Below are positions 1 to 10,865 of a stretch of DNA of 64,000 bases, piece by piece; within the stretch, counting starts at the first letter, position 1; each line of letters begins with the position of its first letter. Origin of the DNA: Molanna angustata (Eukaryota > Arthropoda > Insecta > Trichoptera > Molannidae); the NCBI GenBank assembly GCA_963576475.1, contig OY754982.1:4677201-4741200 (forward strand), written 5' to 3'. Both the position numbers and the translations under genes were made by a program. The notes below the pieces were generated by a model. It was given only the letters and a program-made list of their open reading frames with translations. It did not search any database and was not told the DNA's origin.

Positions 1-135
1 TATAATATCGATAAAGGATTGGGTGCGGGTTCAGGCCAACGTCAAACTCTTCACTAACAAGTCACTCCACAAAGTATTCAAATTTTGTATGGAAAATATT
101 CAGCATTTTCATGAAATGAGTTTGTTAATACCTTT
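1..135. repeat. Partial copy of dispersed repeat family D
   Basis: The segment with 'gccaacg...' followed by 'attcaaattttgt(a/t)tggaaaat' resembles 62160-62270, where the same words occur in the same order. It is cut by the window edge on the left and by a tandem array on the right. No coding potential was seen. The family is unclassified. Confidence 0.35.
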
Positions 136-139
136 ACAT

Positions 140-531
140 TAAGACCTTTGTCTGGAGTGTTGCTTATTATAAAATCTCATTACGACCTTTGCCTGGAGTT
201 ATGCTTATTATAAAAACTTCATTAAGACCTTTGTCTGGAGTGTTGCTTATTATAAAATTCTCATTAAGACCTTTGTCTGGAGTGTTGCTTATTATAAAAT
301 CCTCATTAAGACCTTTGTCTGGAATGTTGCTGATTGTAAAAACCTCATTAATACCTTTTTATGGAGTGTTGCTTATTATAAAAACCTCATTAAGACCTCT
401 GTCTGGAGTGTTTCTTATTATAAAAACCTCATTATGACCTTTGTCTGGAGTGTTGCATATAATAAAAACCTCATTAAGACCTTTGTCTGGAATGTTGCTT
501 TTTATAAAAACCTCCTTAAGACCTTTGTCTA
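140..531. repeat. Tandem array, 42-bp unit, about 9 copies
   Basis: The word 'gacctttgtctgga' recurs at a strict 41-42 base spacing (about 143, 184, 226, 268, 310, 352, 394, 436, 478, 520). Units differ by a few substitutions. Because 42 is divisible by three, short open frames run through it on both strands; they are repeat artefacts. The unit is unrelated in sequence to the 42-bp satellite at 54.9-59.2 kb. Confidence 0.9.
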
Positions 532-559
532 TATGGCTGTGAGACATGGACCATAGGCC

Positions 560-777
560 AGAGGGAAAAGGACGCCTGTCTGCATTCGAGATGTGGTAAC
601 TGAGAGGTGCTGAGTAGAGCCGGGGAAAGAAGGCAATTCCTCAAAAGGATCGCCCAACGACGATCCAACTGGATAGGCCATAACATGAGGCACACGGGTC
701 TGCTCATAATCATCGCGGAGGGTATGGTGGAGGATAGCAACCATAGAGGCCGACCAAGAAACAGCTACATGGACCAT
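560..777 (+). pseudogene. Non-LTR retrotransposon C-terminal fragment, part 1
   Basis: In the frame starting at 646 the translation reads RRSNWIGHNMRHTGLL, then an acidic stretch, then HRGRPRNSYMDH. This is the W(I/L)GH...RH.GLL...GRPR signature found downstream of the reverse transcriptase domain in many insect non-LTR elements. The frame is cut at 778 by an inserted segment and resumes at 1385 with SYIDQV, so the two pieces were one ORF tail. The clade is not determined. Confidence 0.75.
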
Positions 778-1384
778 TAATAGGAAAAGTCGCAGTCACC
801 TATCCCACTCCTTTGGGAAGCTACATGGACCATGAGGGAGATCGCGATACCACTTCCACGCCGTTGACGCTATAGAACCCATTGGTCCTGTTCACCCCCG
901 GACGCGGCCGCAACGTCGGACAGCACAAATATCCACTATCTATCGGGTTCAACCACTGCCCCCGAGAATCCAACCTCAAACGGCGGGGCAACCGCTCAAG
1001 ATCGGCAGCAGGGGCAAAGCCCTAGCACAACCGATCGAACGGAAGGGCTTGTCCCCGCACCCCTCGGTCCTCGTGTTGGCGTCCGAAGGTTCGGCGGGCT
1101 AACACCGGGGGCATCCGACGCAATCATCACCTGTCAGATTTGACGTCACATTGTCAACACAGGATGTCTGACCCGACGTCTGCGCCGGCGGTGTGCCCAA
1201 ACCACACAACAACATTCGCCACAGTTGACGAGTCACTGCCGAGCGAGACTAGAGGCGTTCGTCCTGCTTTTCTCTAAGTACAGAATTGACGAGGGCACAA
1301 CAGCGACGGCCGCCCACCCCCGCCTTTACTGCCTAGGCCCTTAGAGCCGCAACCTAGGCCCAACCTAGGCAGGTTGCGGCTCTA
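778..1384. mobile_element. GC-rich insertion splitting a non-LTR tail
   Basis: About 0.6 kb of markedly GC-rich DNA interrupts the retrotransposon tail. The target word 'agctacatggacca' occurs at 763, again at 819 inside the insert, and at 1385 with one change, as expected from target-site duplication, possibly twice. The right end is a perfect 16-bp inverted repeat (1340-1355 with 1371-1386). I could not assign the insert to a family; it could be a 5' or internal piece of another retroelement. Confidence 0.55.
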
Positions 1385-1528
1385 AGCTACATAGACCAGG
1401 TGATCGACGACATGTGCTTTAATAGCTACGTGGAGATGAAGAGGCTGACAGAGGACAGGGCAGAGTGGAATAGAAGAGAGGCAGCCACAGCTGTTACTGA
1501 CCAATCGTATGTATGTAGCTGTGTGTAA
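1385..1528 (+). pseudogene. Non-LTR retrotransposon C-terminal fragment, part 2
   Basis: The open frame from 1385 reads SYIDQVIDDM, then SYVEMKRLTEDRAEW and a short tail to a stop at 1526-1528. It is the natural continuation of the GRPRNSYMDH end of the piece at 560-777; the '...LTEDR..W' ending is typical of the last residues of these polyproteins. It is the 3' end of a dead, 5'-truncated copy. Confidence 0.75.
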
Positions 1529-2094
1529 CATACTTAGGGTTTCCAAGTTACTTTTTTTAAGTTTTACTTTTGATGTAAAGTGTCCTTGAGGTGAGGTTTC
1601 ACAAAAACGGACTAATACAAAATGTTAAAACATTATAAAAACACCTTTTACACGAGTTGTGTTGGATTTCAATGAGCACATCGCGTCAGTAAACATTTAG
1701 GGTTAGTTTAAAGCACAACTCTTGGGCTTAATGCTAGTTTAGAACTTGTATCGCAATGAATTAGGCTCCAAGCAGTTAGTATCAACTAGATATACAATCT
1801 AAATTAGGAGGGGTGTCCGGTTGGATTCTAATTAGACTACGCGGTATTTGCAAAATTCTCACGAATTCAATTTAAGAAAAAGCGACTTCGCTAACAAATT
1901 CCCACGTTGCGTTTTAACCGCTAATGAACATAAGTACCTAACAGTAGTTTCTACAGCCACAAAAAAATAACCATAAATTTCCCTTAAAGGAATAATCGAT
2001 CCGTCGATTTGTTACAAGATGTACTGATTAAAATTTAATAAATACATAGAGGAGTAGGGTTCTAGTGGAACCATAGTTGATGTTATCTTCTTCG
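1529..2094. other. No feature recognised
   Basis: AT-rich intergenic or intronic sequence. I saw no splice-framed open reading frame, tRNA-like promoter or clear repeat here. Confidence 0.5.
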
Positions 2095-2245
2095 TGTCTT
2101 GGACCTGAATGCACAGTCCTAGGTAACTAAATACTAACTTCTAACATCGATGAAGTATTTAGTATTCTTAAGTTAGCAATTGCATTGCAGAGACGTCACT
2201 AACTAAATACTACGCCAATCTTAAAGGTCGATGGCGTAGGGTTTC
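2095..2245. repeat. Dispersed repeat family E
   Basis: About 150 bases ('aatgcacagt(c/t)ctaggtaact' ... 'ggtcgatggcgta') recur at 48385-48550 in the same order and orientation with scattered differences. No coding potential is visible. The family is unclassified. Confidence 0.7.
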
Positions 2246-3435
2246 ACACTATTGCATATGAAAAAAGAGATAGATGAGTTTAGACTGACGTTTAAAATGT
2301 TTTTTTTTGTCATAACAACACAAACACATGTAACCAAGTTACACTGACAGCTCGATGTCGCGATTTTTCTAAAATTCTAGCGAATTTTTATATTCCTATA
2401 GATCGCTGAATAGGTACTCTGTTTGGTATTTGATTTCACAAAATTATCAAATACATATTTTACTATTTCGCTAAAATCTTCACCCATCGAAAACATCTCA
2501 TATTTCAGTATTAAACCACTCGCAAGGCTCCTCGCGATCAACCTTACTTTTTGACAGATCGCAAATATTAGTTTACGCCAAAGCGTATGCGCTAAAACTT
2601 TAGATATGTATCTGTAATGCAATTCTCATACAAAAACTTCGTACCATCCTCCAGTTAGGAGGCCACGTGATCTCCTAACTTAATTGAGCGACTGTGCAAT
2701 GAAAACATGGTTAGTGTTTCGAATTTAGTATTTAGGTCGGACTCTGCATTCGCACCTTGGTCTTAATCACACTTGCCTTTGATAAGTGCAAGTGTCGCGT
2801 AATTCTTACAATTTTCTTTGGCATAATAAAACAATACTCGAGATAAATCTCGTTTGTTTATTTACTGCAAAAAGCAACGCCGCCATGTCATTCGTTAAAT
2901 GTTAAAAATTTGTTTGCATTTTTTACACCGTTGCATTGAAACCAATTGATTAACGTACAAAGTTTGAAGCGTGCAATTTCCAAATTCATACATAATCAGA
3001 AAACTAAAATGTTTTTATCGAGAAATGTTTTCATATTGGTTTCGCCATTCAATATATTATAACAATAATAAGCAAAAAGGTTGCGAATGTGGGTTAAAAC
3101 ATTTCAGATCGAAACAAAATGAATTTTTATTTCCGTGGGAACTGTCTGCGGAACTGTTTTGTATTCATTAGGCCCGACTCGTACGAGGAATCACGAAAGG
3201 TATGGAAGGAAATCTTCGTATCGGTTATATAGATTTTATGTAAATTAAATTTACATACAAAAGTCCCGAACAGACATTACACGAACAATTGTTGATGGAG
3301 ATTTTCTATTAGGATTCTCTTTGAACGTCTCTGGAACACGAGACGAGGACCAAGGAAGTTATCGGGTGACAATAAAAGAGTTTAGTTATTATTTAATCAC
3401 AATGTAAAAGGTTTAAGTGAAAAAGCCACAAATCT
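2246..3435. other. No feature recognised
   Basis: AT-rich sequence with only short chance open frames on either strand. No repeats shared with the rest of the window were noticed. Confidence 0.45.
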
Positions 3436-3439
3436 CAAG

Positions 3440-3787
3440 GACTCAAATTATGATATATGATGGAAGTTTTCACTTCCTAACCCTTCCTTCCACAGCTCGA
3501 CTCTTCTCTTTTCACTGGTTGAGGTTAGTGGGATTGCATTCCTGAGAAAACTATTTCTAGACTTGAGTCTTGAAGGCGGGAGGATGTGACCATCAGAGGT
3601 AGTTCCAACGGGCCACCGACTACCATATGCAACCTGACAAGGACATGACAAGGACATGGCATGCGAATGTGGGGAGACGCAGAACATGTTACACCTGCTG
3701 AACTGCCCGCTTATGGAAGGAGGTTGCTCTGAGGAGGATCTGTATCAGGCAAATGAGAATGCTAATCACTGGAGGGACACAATATAG
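3440..3787 (+). pseudogene. Non-LTR retrotransposon C-terminal fragment
   Basis: From 3656 to the stop at 3785-3787 the translation is MACECGETQNMLHLLNCP followed by SEEDLYQANENANHW. The CxCGE.Q...HLL.CP pattern is the cysteine/histidine knuckle at the C-terminus of Jockey-like and related non-LTR polyproteins. The region upstream to about 3440 looks like the preceding part of the same tail but is frameshifted. It is a dead 5'-truncated copy. Confidence 0.7.
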
Positions 3788-4479
3788 GTTGATGATCTTG
3801 GACACGGAAAGTATCTCAGTAACCATGATATATGATTTTCAATACACTTTTTAAACTAATCCATTCTATTTATTATTTTATTTTTTATCTGTTGGTAAAC
3901 TCACAGTATATATTAAATAACAATGTGCATATTATGTAGGTAGGTACTTGTTACAATTACATACTTATTCATTTTTTTTAAATAAAAAAATAATTGAAAT
4001 AAAATAAAAAAATATTCCGTGTCATTAATGTCGTGTTGAAATACTTATATGTTTTGTACATTTTTGGTCGGCGATATTGCTTGAAATCATCAGACAAACT
4101 TGTAATAAAATTCGTTTTAGTTATCCAAGATCACTGTCGGAAGACATTTTTTACTGAAAAAAAAATCAATTGAATATAAAAAGACAAAAAATATAAAAAA
4201 GTTTATTTTAAAATATTTGTCACATTAACATAAAGTATGGTAAACTCAACCCTTCCATTACAATAATTCATTAACGAACGGTTGATCGGTGGTCCTTACC
4301 GTTGGTAAAGGTCATTGGTATAATTTTACTAAAATTTAGCTAACGGATTGTTATAAGACGAAAAATAGAGCATTTGTATCAAATTTCGGTTTAATTTGTC
4401 TGAAATCAAACTAACGGACGTGTATAAGACCGGCCCCAAGACGAATTTGTGGTCAGACAATGAGGACACGAAGATATTA

Positions 4480-4975
4480 GACGAGAATGAATGATTGAAA
4501 GATAAAAATAAATGCCCAAAGGTGGATTGGCCACATAGAAAGGATGAGTGATAGCCGTCTGACAAAAAAGTATATAAGGCTGATAAAAGAGGAAAGAAAA
4601 GTAGAGGTCAGCAAAAGAAAAGTTGGCACGATCACATATATGGAATTTTGAAAGATGGACACATTATAAATAGTAAAAAATTATGGAAGTGCGTGTATGA
4701 GACGATGCATGGACGTGAATGATACGAGAAATGTATGACAAGAGAGAGGAGTATGGAATCCGGTTCTCTCTGCCTACCACAAATAGGGAAATTTCGTGAT
4801 GGTATGGTAGTCGCATGATCTGAAGAAGTGTTTGGGAGTAGCATACATATTTTATTCACGGCATGCGAGTATTGGATAGCAGCATACAACCCAAGGCAGA
4901 ACTGATTGGAAATGTTAAGAAGAGCCCTTTATCCAGCAGGGGATTTAGCATGGCTAAGAAGGAGAAGAAGAAAAT
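4480..4975 (+). pseudogene. Non-LTR retrotransposon C-terminal fragment (frameshifted)
   Basis: One frame gives RWIGHIERMSDSRLTKKY; after a shift another gives GKKSRGQQKKSWHDHIYGIL. Together these match the 'W.GH..RM...RL.K....GKRSRGRPKKRW.D' region following the reverse transcriptase in insect non-LTR elements. The remainder to about 4975, ending in GAAGAAGAAG, is probably its 3' end. Internal stops and shifts make it a pseudogene. Confidence 0.65.
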
Positions 4976-5605
4976 TTATTTTATTCAGTGATTCAGAATT
5001 AACTATAGGTATTGATTAGTCATTTAACAATCTGAACCAAAGCATTTTATAAAGTTTAAAGAAAAATATTATTTACTATGTAAAAAATGACACAATCTAA
5101 TCAATCAGTAAAGAGCTTTCTGGAAAGATGAATAATTTAGCCAAATTGCAAAAAAATATAACCAATCCATGTAATGTAAGATCAAACCTTAATATAATAT
5201 CGATTAGACTAATGGTATATTCACGTGCTGGTGGGTAATATCATCTTATACCGTTAGATATATTAATAAAAATAGATAAACACTTGAGTAGCTAATATTA
5301 TTTTTCGTTTGATGATGTTAATAAAAGATCCAAACTAATAAACAGGAAAGTAGGAGAGACGGAGAAGTAAGATCAGTAATCACTAGAGTGTAGAAAGAAG
5401 TTTATCTGAGATGAATGGGAGGAAACTAAAGTTGAATAGTGTCTAGGAAAGGGGAACTGAATTTATTGATACACTAAACAATATTAACGCTCTAATATAA
5501 AAGCGTATTTTTGTTAGTGGAAAAATTAGTCTAATTCAGTCTAATGAAATAAAAAATTGTCTGTAAGATTCTTTTATACAAGTAAAACGAAGATGAAATA
5601 AATAA
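4976..5605. other. No feature recognised
   Basis: AT-rich sequence with no confident ORF or repeat. Confidence 0.4.
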
Positions 5606-5610
5606 AGATC

Positions 5611-5800
5611 GACAGCCATGGCACAGTTGATAAGCAGTTTGGCTTCTGTGCGGGCGTCCTGGGTTCGATCGCCAGCAGAAGAGAAATTTATTTAAATTCA
5701 TTTCTCACGCAAGTATTCCTTCTCTGGGTTGGAAATTGCCAGATGGCAATAAACTTTAATAAGCTATTTGCGCAGGATTCAAGGAAGTATTTATTATTAT
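5611..5800 (+). mobile_element. tRNA-derived SINE, family SINE-2
   Basis: The head has an A box-like 'tggcacagttgataagcag' and a B box 'gggttcgatcgcc', the internal RNA polymerase III promoter of a tRNA-derived SINE. The body carries 'gaaattgccagatggcaata' and ends in (ATT)n. An antisense copy lies at 14165-14372 and a headless 3' half at 14925-15045. The 3' half resembles the 3' UTR of non-LTR tails in this window (near 11200 and 42850), suggesting which LINE mobilised it. Confidence 0.8.
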
Positions 5801-7225
5801 AGAAATATTGGGAAAAATTCACATTTACACAAATAAGTGTAAATGTGAATTGGTCGCAAATAAAACTAAGAAAATCAATAATACATTGAATCCGCCCATG
5901 TCACAACCTCCACATTCCTTTCCAATCCAACACCGTTCGGCTACACATAATTATAGAGCGTCAGATGTTATCCGGCCTGATGAAGTAGTCCGACCGAAAC
6001 CTGCAGTATAAAAAAAAAAACAAAAAAGATTTGTTTAAATATAAAAATAGTAGATCAAAAGTATAAATTTTATGGAAGGTGGCTTTTGAGTTTTAAAAAC
6101 CATGCTAACTTCTGTAGGTATGTTCAATATTGTACAAATAAATGTCTTATAATTTGTTATTGGAGCGTGAAAAATAAATATAGTTACACTAAAAAACAAT
6201 TAGGTATCTATAGAAGAAAAGCGGATAAAAACTTTTAACTTTCTCAAAGCAAGTGTCTCATAGCGGAGTCGGAAGCAATATCACAATTCCTTCTGAAATT
6301 CAAATCGAAGATCTGGTGAATCAAAGAAATTCCCGTTCGATAATGTTTCCGAGACATGGATCTTCAACTTCAGAAGGCGGGTGGTGTCATGGCTTCTCAG
6401 ACAAAACTCCGATTGTCATCCTAAACCAAACAAGAGAATCAACTTCGGAGTTTATCCGGTCTTTGTTATTCGACGCAAAAACTTAAGACTATTTCAATAC
6501 CAACGAGACATTTTGTTAAAAATTTTGCTAAATATGATTACTTTGCAACAAATTTACAAAATGACATTATTGATCTGGTGTATAGTATTTACAATATGTA
6601 GGTACTAATATGGATTTATTGCCATAAGACAATCTCTTACAATCAACCTAGTAAAGCGAAACTTGGAGAAACTTTGGTAGAGTAATAAAAACTACTTAAA
6701 AAGACGAAAAATACAACAATAAACAGCCTGGCCATAGCAATGAGGTATCAGGCGCACATAGATTATGAAGAGGTAGACTATATTTAATATAATTACAAGC
6801 GGTGCAATTCGTGTGATGTTGCTGATACTTAAAACGTGAATAACTTCGATATAGTCCCACCTATTGGTGCGTCGTTTCAACGCCATACACTGCGGCAAAA
6901 GAGAAACAAAAAAAAAAAACAATTTAGTGGGTCAGGTGATGGGGTGGTTTTTCCATAGGATTTTTCCAATAACGTTTTAGTAGATAGGGCACGAAGCCAT
7001 TCGATTCAATGATTACTTTACCAGCAGCATACCTTGCACGGAGATGATGGTCTATATAGCAAAATGTAAAAATCTGTATACACCTACATATGACCAAGAC
7101 TGACAGAAAATACAATTGTACCTATAATCGTCTAAAAACACATAGGTTTTAAAATTATTAAGACACTGCGTTAACCAGCGCTATAATCGTAAGAGTTAAC
7201 ATATTTATGATAAATGAACTAGGTA
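5801..7225. other. Unassigned, two small open frames of doubtful meaning
   Basis: The region holds a 67-codon frame ending at 6011 and a 77-codon frame at 6253-6486, both of somewhat higher GC than their surroundings. Neither matches a family I recognise and neither has convincing splice sites or a start context. The rest is AT-rich. Confidence 0.3.
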
Positions 7226-7229
7226 TATT

Positions 7230-7412
7230 CAAATTGATTACGTATGTTGTTGCTTTTAATATTAATTTAACACGCACCCAATAACAAGTTGCCACATTCA
7301 GGAGACTTATAATATTTATAGTCTCACAGATCCAGATTGAAATTATAATAAAAAAAAAATATCCACCGGTAATCAAACCCGGGACCTTTCACTCATCTAA
7401 CCAGGTTTGTAA
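7230..7412 (-). mobile_element. tRNA-derived SINE, family SINE-3
   Basis: The antisense B box 'aatcaaacccgggacc' lies at about 7370-7385, so the SINE points to the minus strand. Its body contains 'acacgcacccaataac' and 'agtctcacagatccag', shared with 23290-23390. The A box side is eroded. Other copies are at 16785, 16975, 23300 and 59515. Confidence 0.65.
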
Positions 7413-7734
7413 TATTTTATATTCCTCTTACAATCGCTTTTACCCAGGCACATAAAATTTAATATCAAGTAAGCTCTCATTCGGATGTTAAATCCTTGAG
7501 TGGAGCTTTCACACCGAAATTTGACATTGAACGAAATTTTTCGCTGACTGAAAAATTAAAAATTGGATTGTTATATTTGTTAAAAAAATTAAATTAAATA
7601 TCAATTTTCTATGGAGTTTTACCGAGAATTACCTGTCGGGAATTAAAAAATAAAACGATTTAAAATAAATTAATTTTTCTAATAGAAATTAATGGATAAA
7701 ATATAAAAATTAATTTTTAAACAAAATTCGATTT

Positions 7735-7875
7735 ATAATTCGAATGTCTTAATTGCATATACGCAAACATAGGATTTTTTCCCTGTCCGGAGTCAAATGA
7801 TAGCCTTGAGTTCCTGGTTCTTCTATAATATCCTAACTTCGTCTCTATTGAGATGTTAAAAAGTTTGTCAATAAT
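7735..7875 (-). repeat. Dispersed repeat family B
   Basis: Reversed, this reads 'catctcaatagagacgaag', then 'atattatagaagaaccagga', then 'atgtttgcgtatatgcaatt'. The same order occurs at 11665-11810, 17745-17935, 20575-20775, 38405-38605 and 53755-53950. It is non-coding and unclassified. Confidence 0.75.
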
Positions 7876-8850
7876 AATATCGATTTTTAATGATAGAACG
7901 TTTTTGACGTTTTGTTGATTGTTCCCGTTCCACAATAAATATGTAAACAATCTCAACTTTCTGTAATCACAATCATTACCTCAGCAAACATTATGGGCTC
8001 ACACAAAACAGATCAACCAGATCCCAATGTCTGCCATAATACTAAAGAGGCTAGTTAACAATGTTGGTGTTATTAACACAATACGACACAATATGTTGTT
8101 AATAATTATTTTTATAAATCTATTAATCTCAAAATCGTAAAACCCGTGGCGCTTGTGGTAGAAGAAATAAAATAATAATAAAAATTAATATTTAAATTTT
8201 CTTTTTCTTATTCCTTAAAGCAAGGAAATTATTTTAAACATAACAAGGTTTACATATACGGCATGCTTTTTATTATATTTTAAGACTTCATAATAATAAT
8301 AATATAACGGCCTGTTTTTCACAACATAGGTACCTACTGATGATTAGCATATTTGATTTTATCCGTTGACCTTAAAGTTGGGTAGTGAACCGGGACCACA
8401 TTAATATATTCGATATTATTTCTTCTAATGGTTAAGGATTATTATTATAATAATTGTAGAAATAACTTAAATATTATTTACAGCCACGCTAAACGGGCGA
8501 GTTTCGTGAACAGTCAAATACCTATGGTTTTAATAAAAGAGGCGAAGAGGATTTACGACGTCGTAAAGATTTTTTTTAAACCCCTTTTGATTTGCAATTT
8601 CAAAATATTCTTAATCGACCGTCGACACGACTTATTCAAAGTGAATTTGGGTTAATTGGATGTTAAGCATCGTGCTGTTTGGTCGACGGTCAAGACTCAA
8701 GAAGGGTCCTCTGGAATTGCTTAATGTATATGGGTATAATTTCCAATATGGCCGACATTTGAGCCGAATGATTTCGCGTCTGTACTGTAATTTTTGTAAA
8801 TAGATAAATCAGTTGTTGGTTGGTGTCGTCTCGCTTTGTAGTTTTTATAA
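7876..8850. other. No feature recognised
   Basis: AT-rich; the open frames seen are short and featureless. Confidence 0.4.
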
Positions 8851-9490
8851 TCTTATATTATTATTATTTTTCACCATTTCTTTATTAATATTAAACCATA
8901 TAAAAACATTATCCATGATAAAAGTTTACTTAATAAAATTATTAATAATAAATTCGATTCACCGGAATTGAATAATCTCATTACTTACCGTGTTCCCTCT
9001 AGGACAACTCGACAAACTGATCTTTTCTATATTTCAAATTATAAAACAAATCACCGAAAATATTCTTCCATTCCTCGCATCTGCGAAACATTTAACAAAA
9101 AATTCAATAGTTTAGACATATTTCATACTCCGTATATGAAGGAATTATCTAACATGATCCGTGATAACAATATATAGATGTTTTGTTTTCATTTATTGTA
9201 TGAATACTGTACAATTTAATTTGCTCTCCCTCTTTTAGTTTTCCTCTGATATTCCCCGTCACTGTCCTATCCCACTATCCTTAACCATCTTTTAATCATT
9301 ATTTCTTTATATATATTTTTTTTCTCTTCTGTTGTGTTTAGTATAAATAACAGTGGATATACATAATTGGATGGCAGGCCTAGGTATAGATTGTAACACT
9401 TGCATATATACTTTAATTAATGTAACCTGTTCATCTGTGTATACCTCCAATAAAATAAAATAAAAATAAAATAAAATAAATAAAAATTAT
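8851..9490 (+). pseudogene. Non-LTR retrotransposon 3' end with uninterrupted ORF tail
   Basis: An open frame runs from 8851 to the stop at 9177 (108 codons). It contains YRVPSRTTRQTDLFYIS, TNHRKYSSIPRICETFNKK, then DIFHTPYMKELSNMI. This matches the end of Jockey/CR1-type polyproteins: R..R.TR..DLF.......N....SPI.R.C..YN...DIF. A 3' UTR of about 300 bases follows and ends in a (TAAAA)n tail at 9449-9485. There is no in-frame stop, so the copy is less decayed than most here. Confidence 0.75.
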
Positions 9491-9534
9491 TATCAAAATT
9501 AAAAAAAATCCTTCCTAAAAAATATCAAAATTAC

Positions 9535-9887
9535 TCTTACACAATAACTGACGTTATCTCTACTCGACTACGCAGACGTAACTTACCTAGACGCTTCTGA
9601 GGATCAACTTGACAGACTTGAGACTGCAAAATGTCTGCATACGATATGTGTTTGGACTCAAAGAGTTTGATCACGTGTCTCAAAGCAGGAAACAGTTGAA
9701 GTGGCTCAAAATCCGAGGACGAAGATATTCCCATATTCTTTCCTGACTTTATCTGACACTTAAGAACCCTCTCACACCTGAGTACCTCAAGGAGAAATTT
9801 GCCCATCTTTCATCTCATGGCCTAAATTTACGGTCTCAAAACCAAAGTACACTATCAATACCAATACACCACACATCCTCCTACACT
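9535..9887 (+). pseudogene. Non-LTR retrotransposon tail, part 1
   Basis: The plus strand reads LTDLRLQNVCIRYVFGLK, EFDHVSQSRKQLKWLKIRG, RRYSHILSLL and PEYLKEKFAHLSSHGLN. This is the 'L...QN.CIR..F.....H....R..L.WL.I..RR..H.L' block preceding the terminal RLWN motif in Jockey-like elements. A few stops are present. It is interrupted at 9888 by a TIR element and resumes at 10866. Confidence 0.7.
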
Positions 9888-10865
9888 AAAGGTAGGCGCG
9901 CATGGAAGCTAATTTCATCTGCCGATTAATTATCGGTGAGCTACAACATACGAATAACATGTAAGAGCGCGCATGAAAGCGAAACTGTTGTGTGAGAGGG
10001 CGCGCATGGCGCATGCTCACCGATAATTTAATCGTCCGAGCGCAGTAGATCGAGAAGTACGTTGTCAGTGTTGCCAAACGAAATGTAGAAAACATGGATG
10101 AAATAAATATTGATTCCGAACAATTAATTATATGTGTTGAAGCACGTCCTTCATTGTATGATAAAAAAATTAAGCGAAATATTAATAACTGGTTGAGAAC
10201 AGCTAAATCATAATAAAAGAACTGAATTGGGTAAGTTATTACTTAATTGATTAGTAGTTACATAGGTAATTTAATAAATATTCCACTTAATGCATAAAAA
10301 CAACTGTGTTTCAAGTATTTTTTTTTTACTATTTATAATTATGAACTTCAACTGTGTCAACGATAAAAACCTTAAAAAAAGTTTTATATTATATATACTT
10401 GGTTCACTATTGCGTCTGTACATTTGCTCTATCACACAATAGTTCTTTTCTGTTTCCCGCGCAATGTTTGTATTTTCCCAGTTGTACGCGCGCGGAGCCC
10501 AACATAATGATTTCTAGGTTATGTTTGGTAAATTATGATCTGTCAATTTATTTATCTTTTCCCGTGCAATACATACCTTCTACCGCGCAATACAAAGGTA
10601 CCGCAGTTTTCTGTTTCCCGCGCAATGTTTTTCTTTTTCCCGCTTGTTGTACAGGTGCATGGAGCCCAAGTTAATGATTTTTTTATTAAGTTCGGTAAAT
10701 TATGATCTGTCAATTATTTCTAATCATATGAATGTTGACCGCCGTGTTATTTCCAATCGTACGATTCTAGAAGTTTCCATGCGCGTTAGAACCGATCGGC
10801 CGATTTATTATCGGCCGATAAATTAATCGGCCGATTAATTTAAGCTTCCATGCGCGCCTTACCTT
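9888..10865. mobile_element. PIF/Harbinger-like DNA element, internally deleted
   Basis: Terminal inverted repeats: left end 'aaggtaggcgcgcatggaag', right end its complement with one extra base. It is flanked by a 3-bp direct repeat ACT (9885-9887 and 10866-10868). It sits inside a non-LTR ORF tail. It carries a MADF-like ORF remnant near its left end but no recognisable transposase. The interior has an imperfect direct duplication of a segment with 'ttctgtttcccgcgcaatg' (near 10450 and 10610). The superfamily call rests on TSD length plus the MADF-like ORF, since a MADF/Myb-like protein is the second gene of Harbinger elements. Confidence 0.6.
10094..10213 (+). CDS. MADF-like N-terminal ORF remnant of the Harbinger-like element
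   Basis: The 39-codon frame begins MDEINIDSEQLIICVEARP and continues SLYDKKIKRNINNWLRTAKS to a stop at 10211-10213. The spacing of L(I).CVE.RP.LYD...K......W matches the first helix region of MADF (Adf-1-type Myb/SANT-like) DNA-binding domains, which run about 80-90 residues; here less than half remains. A donor-like 'gggtaagt' follows at about 10228 but is out of frame after the stop. It is most likely the decayed accessory ORF of the surrounding element. Confidence 0.5.
   Translation: MDEINIDSEQLIICVEARPSLYDKKIKRNINNWLRTAKS

Noticed and set aside
189..547. Open frames on both strands with a 14-residue repeat
   Set aside because: A product of the 42-bp tandem array; units carry no codon constraint.
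5808..6011. 67-codon frame followed by an A-rich run
   Set aside because: The A-rich run suggested a gene or element 3' end, but the protein is not recognised and no upstream exon or RT motif is present.
6253..6608. 77-codon frame and overlapping 75-codon frame
   Set aside because: No recognised domain, start context or splice sites; overlapping frames cannot both be real. Left as unassigned.
9537..10095. Minus-strand frames of 89 and 69 codons
   Set aside because: Shadows of the plus-strand non-LTR tail and of the Harbinger-like element.
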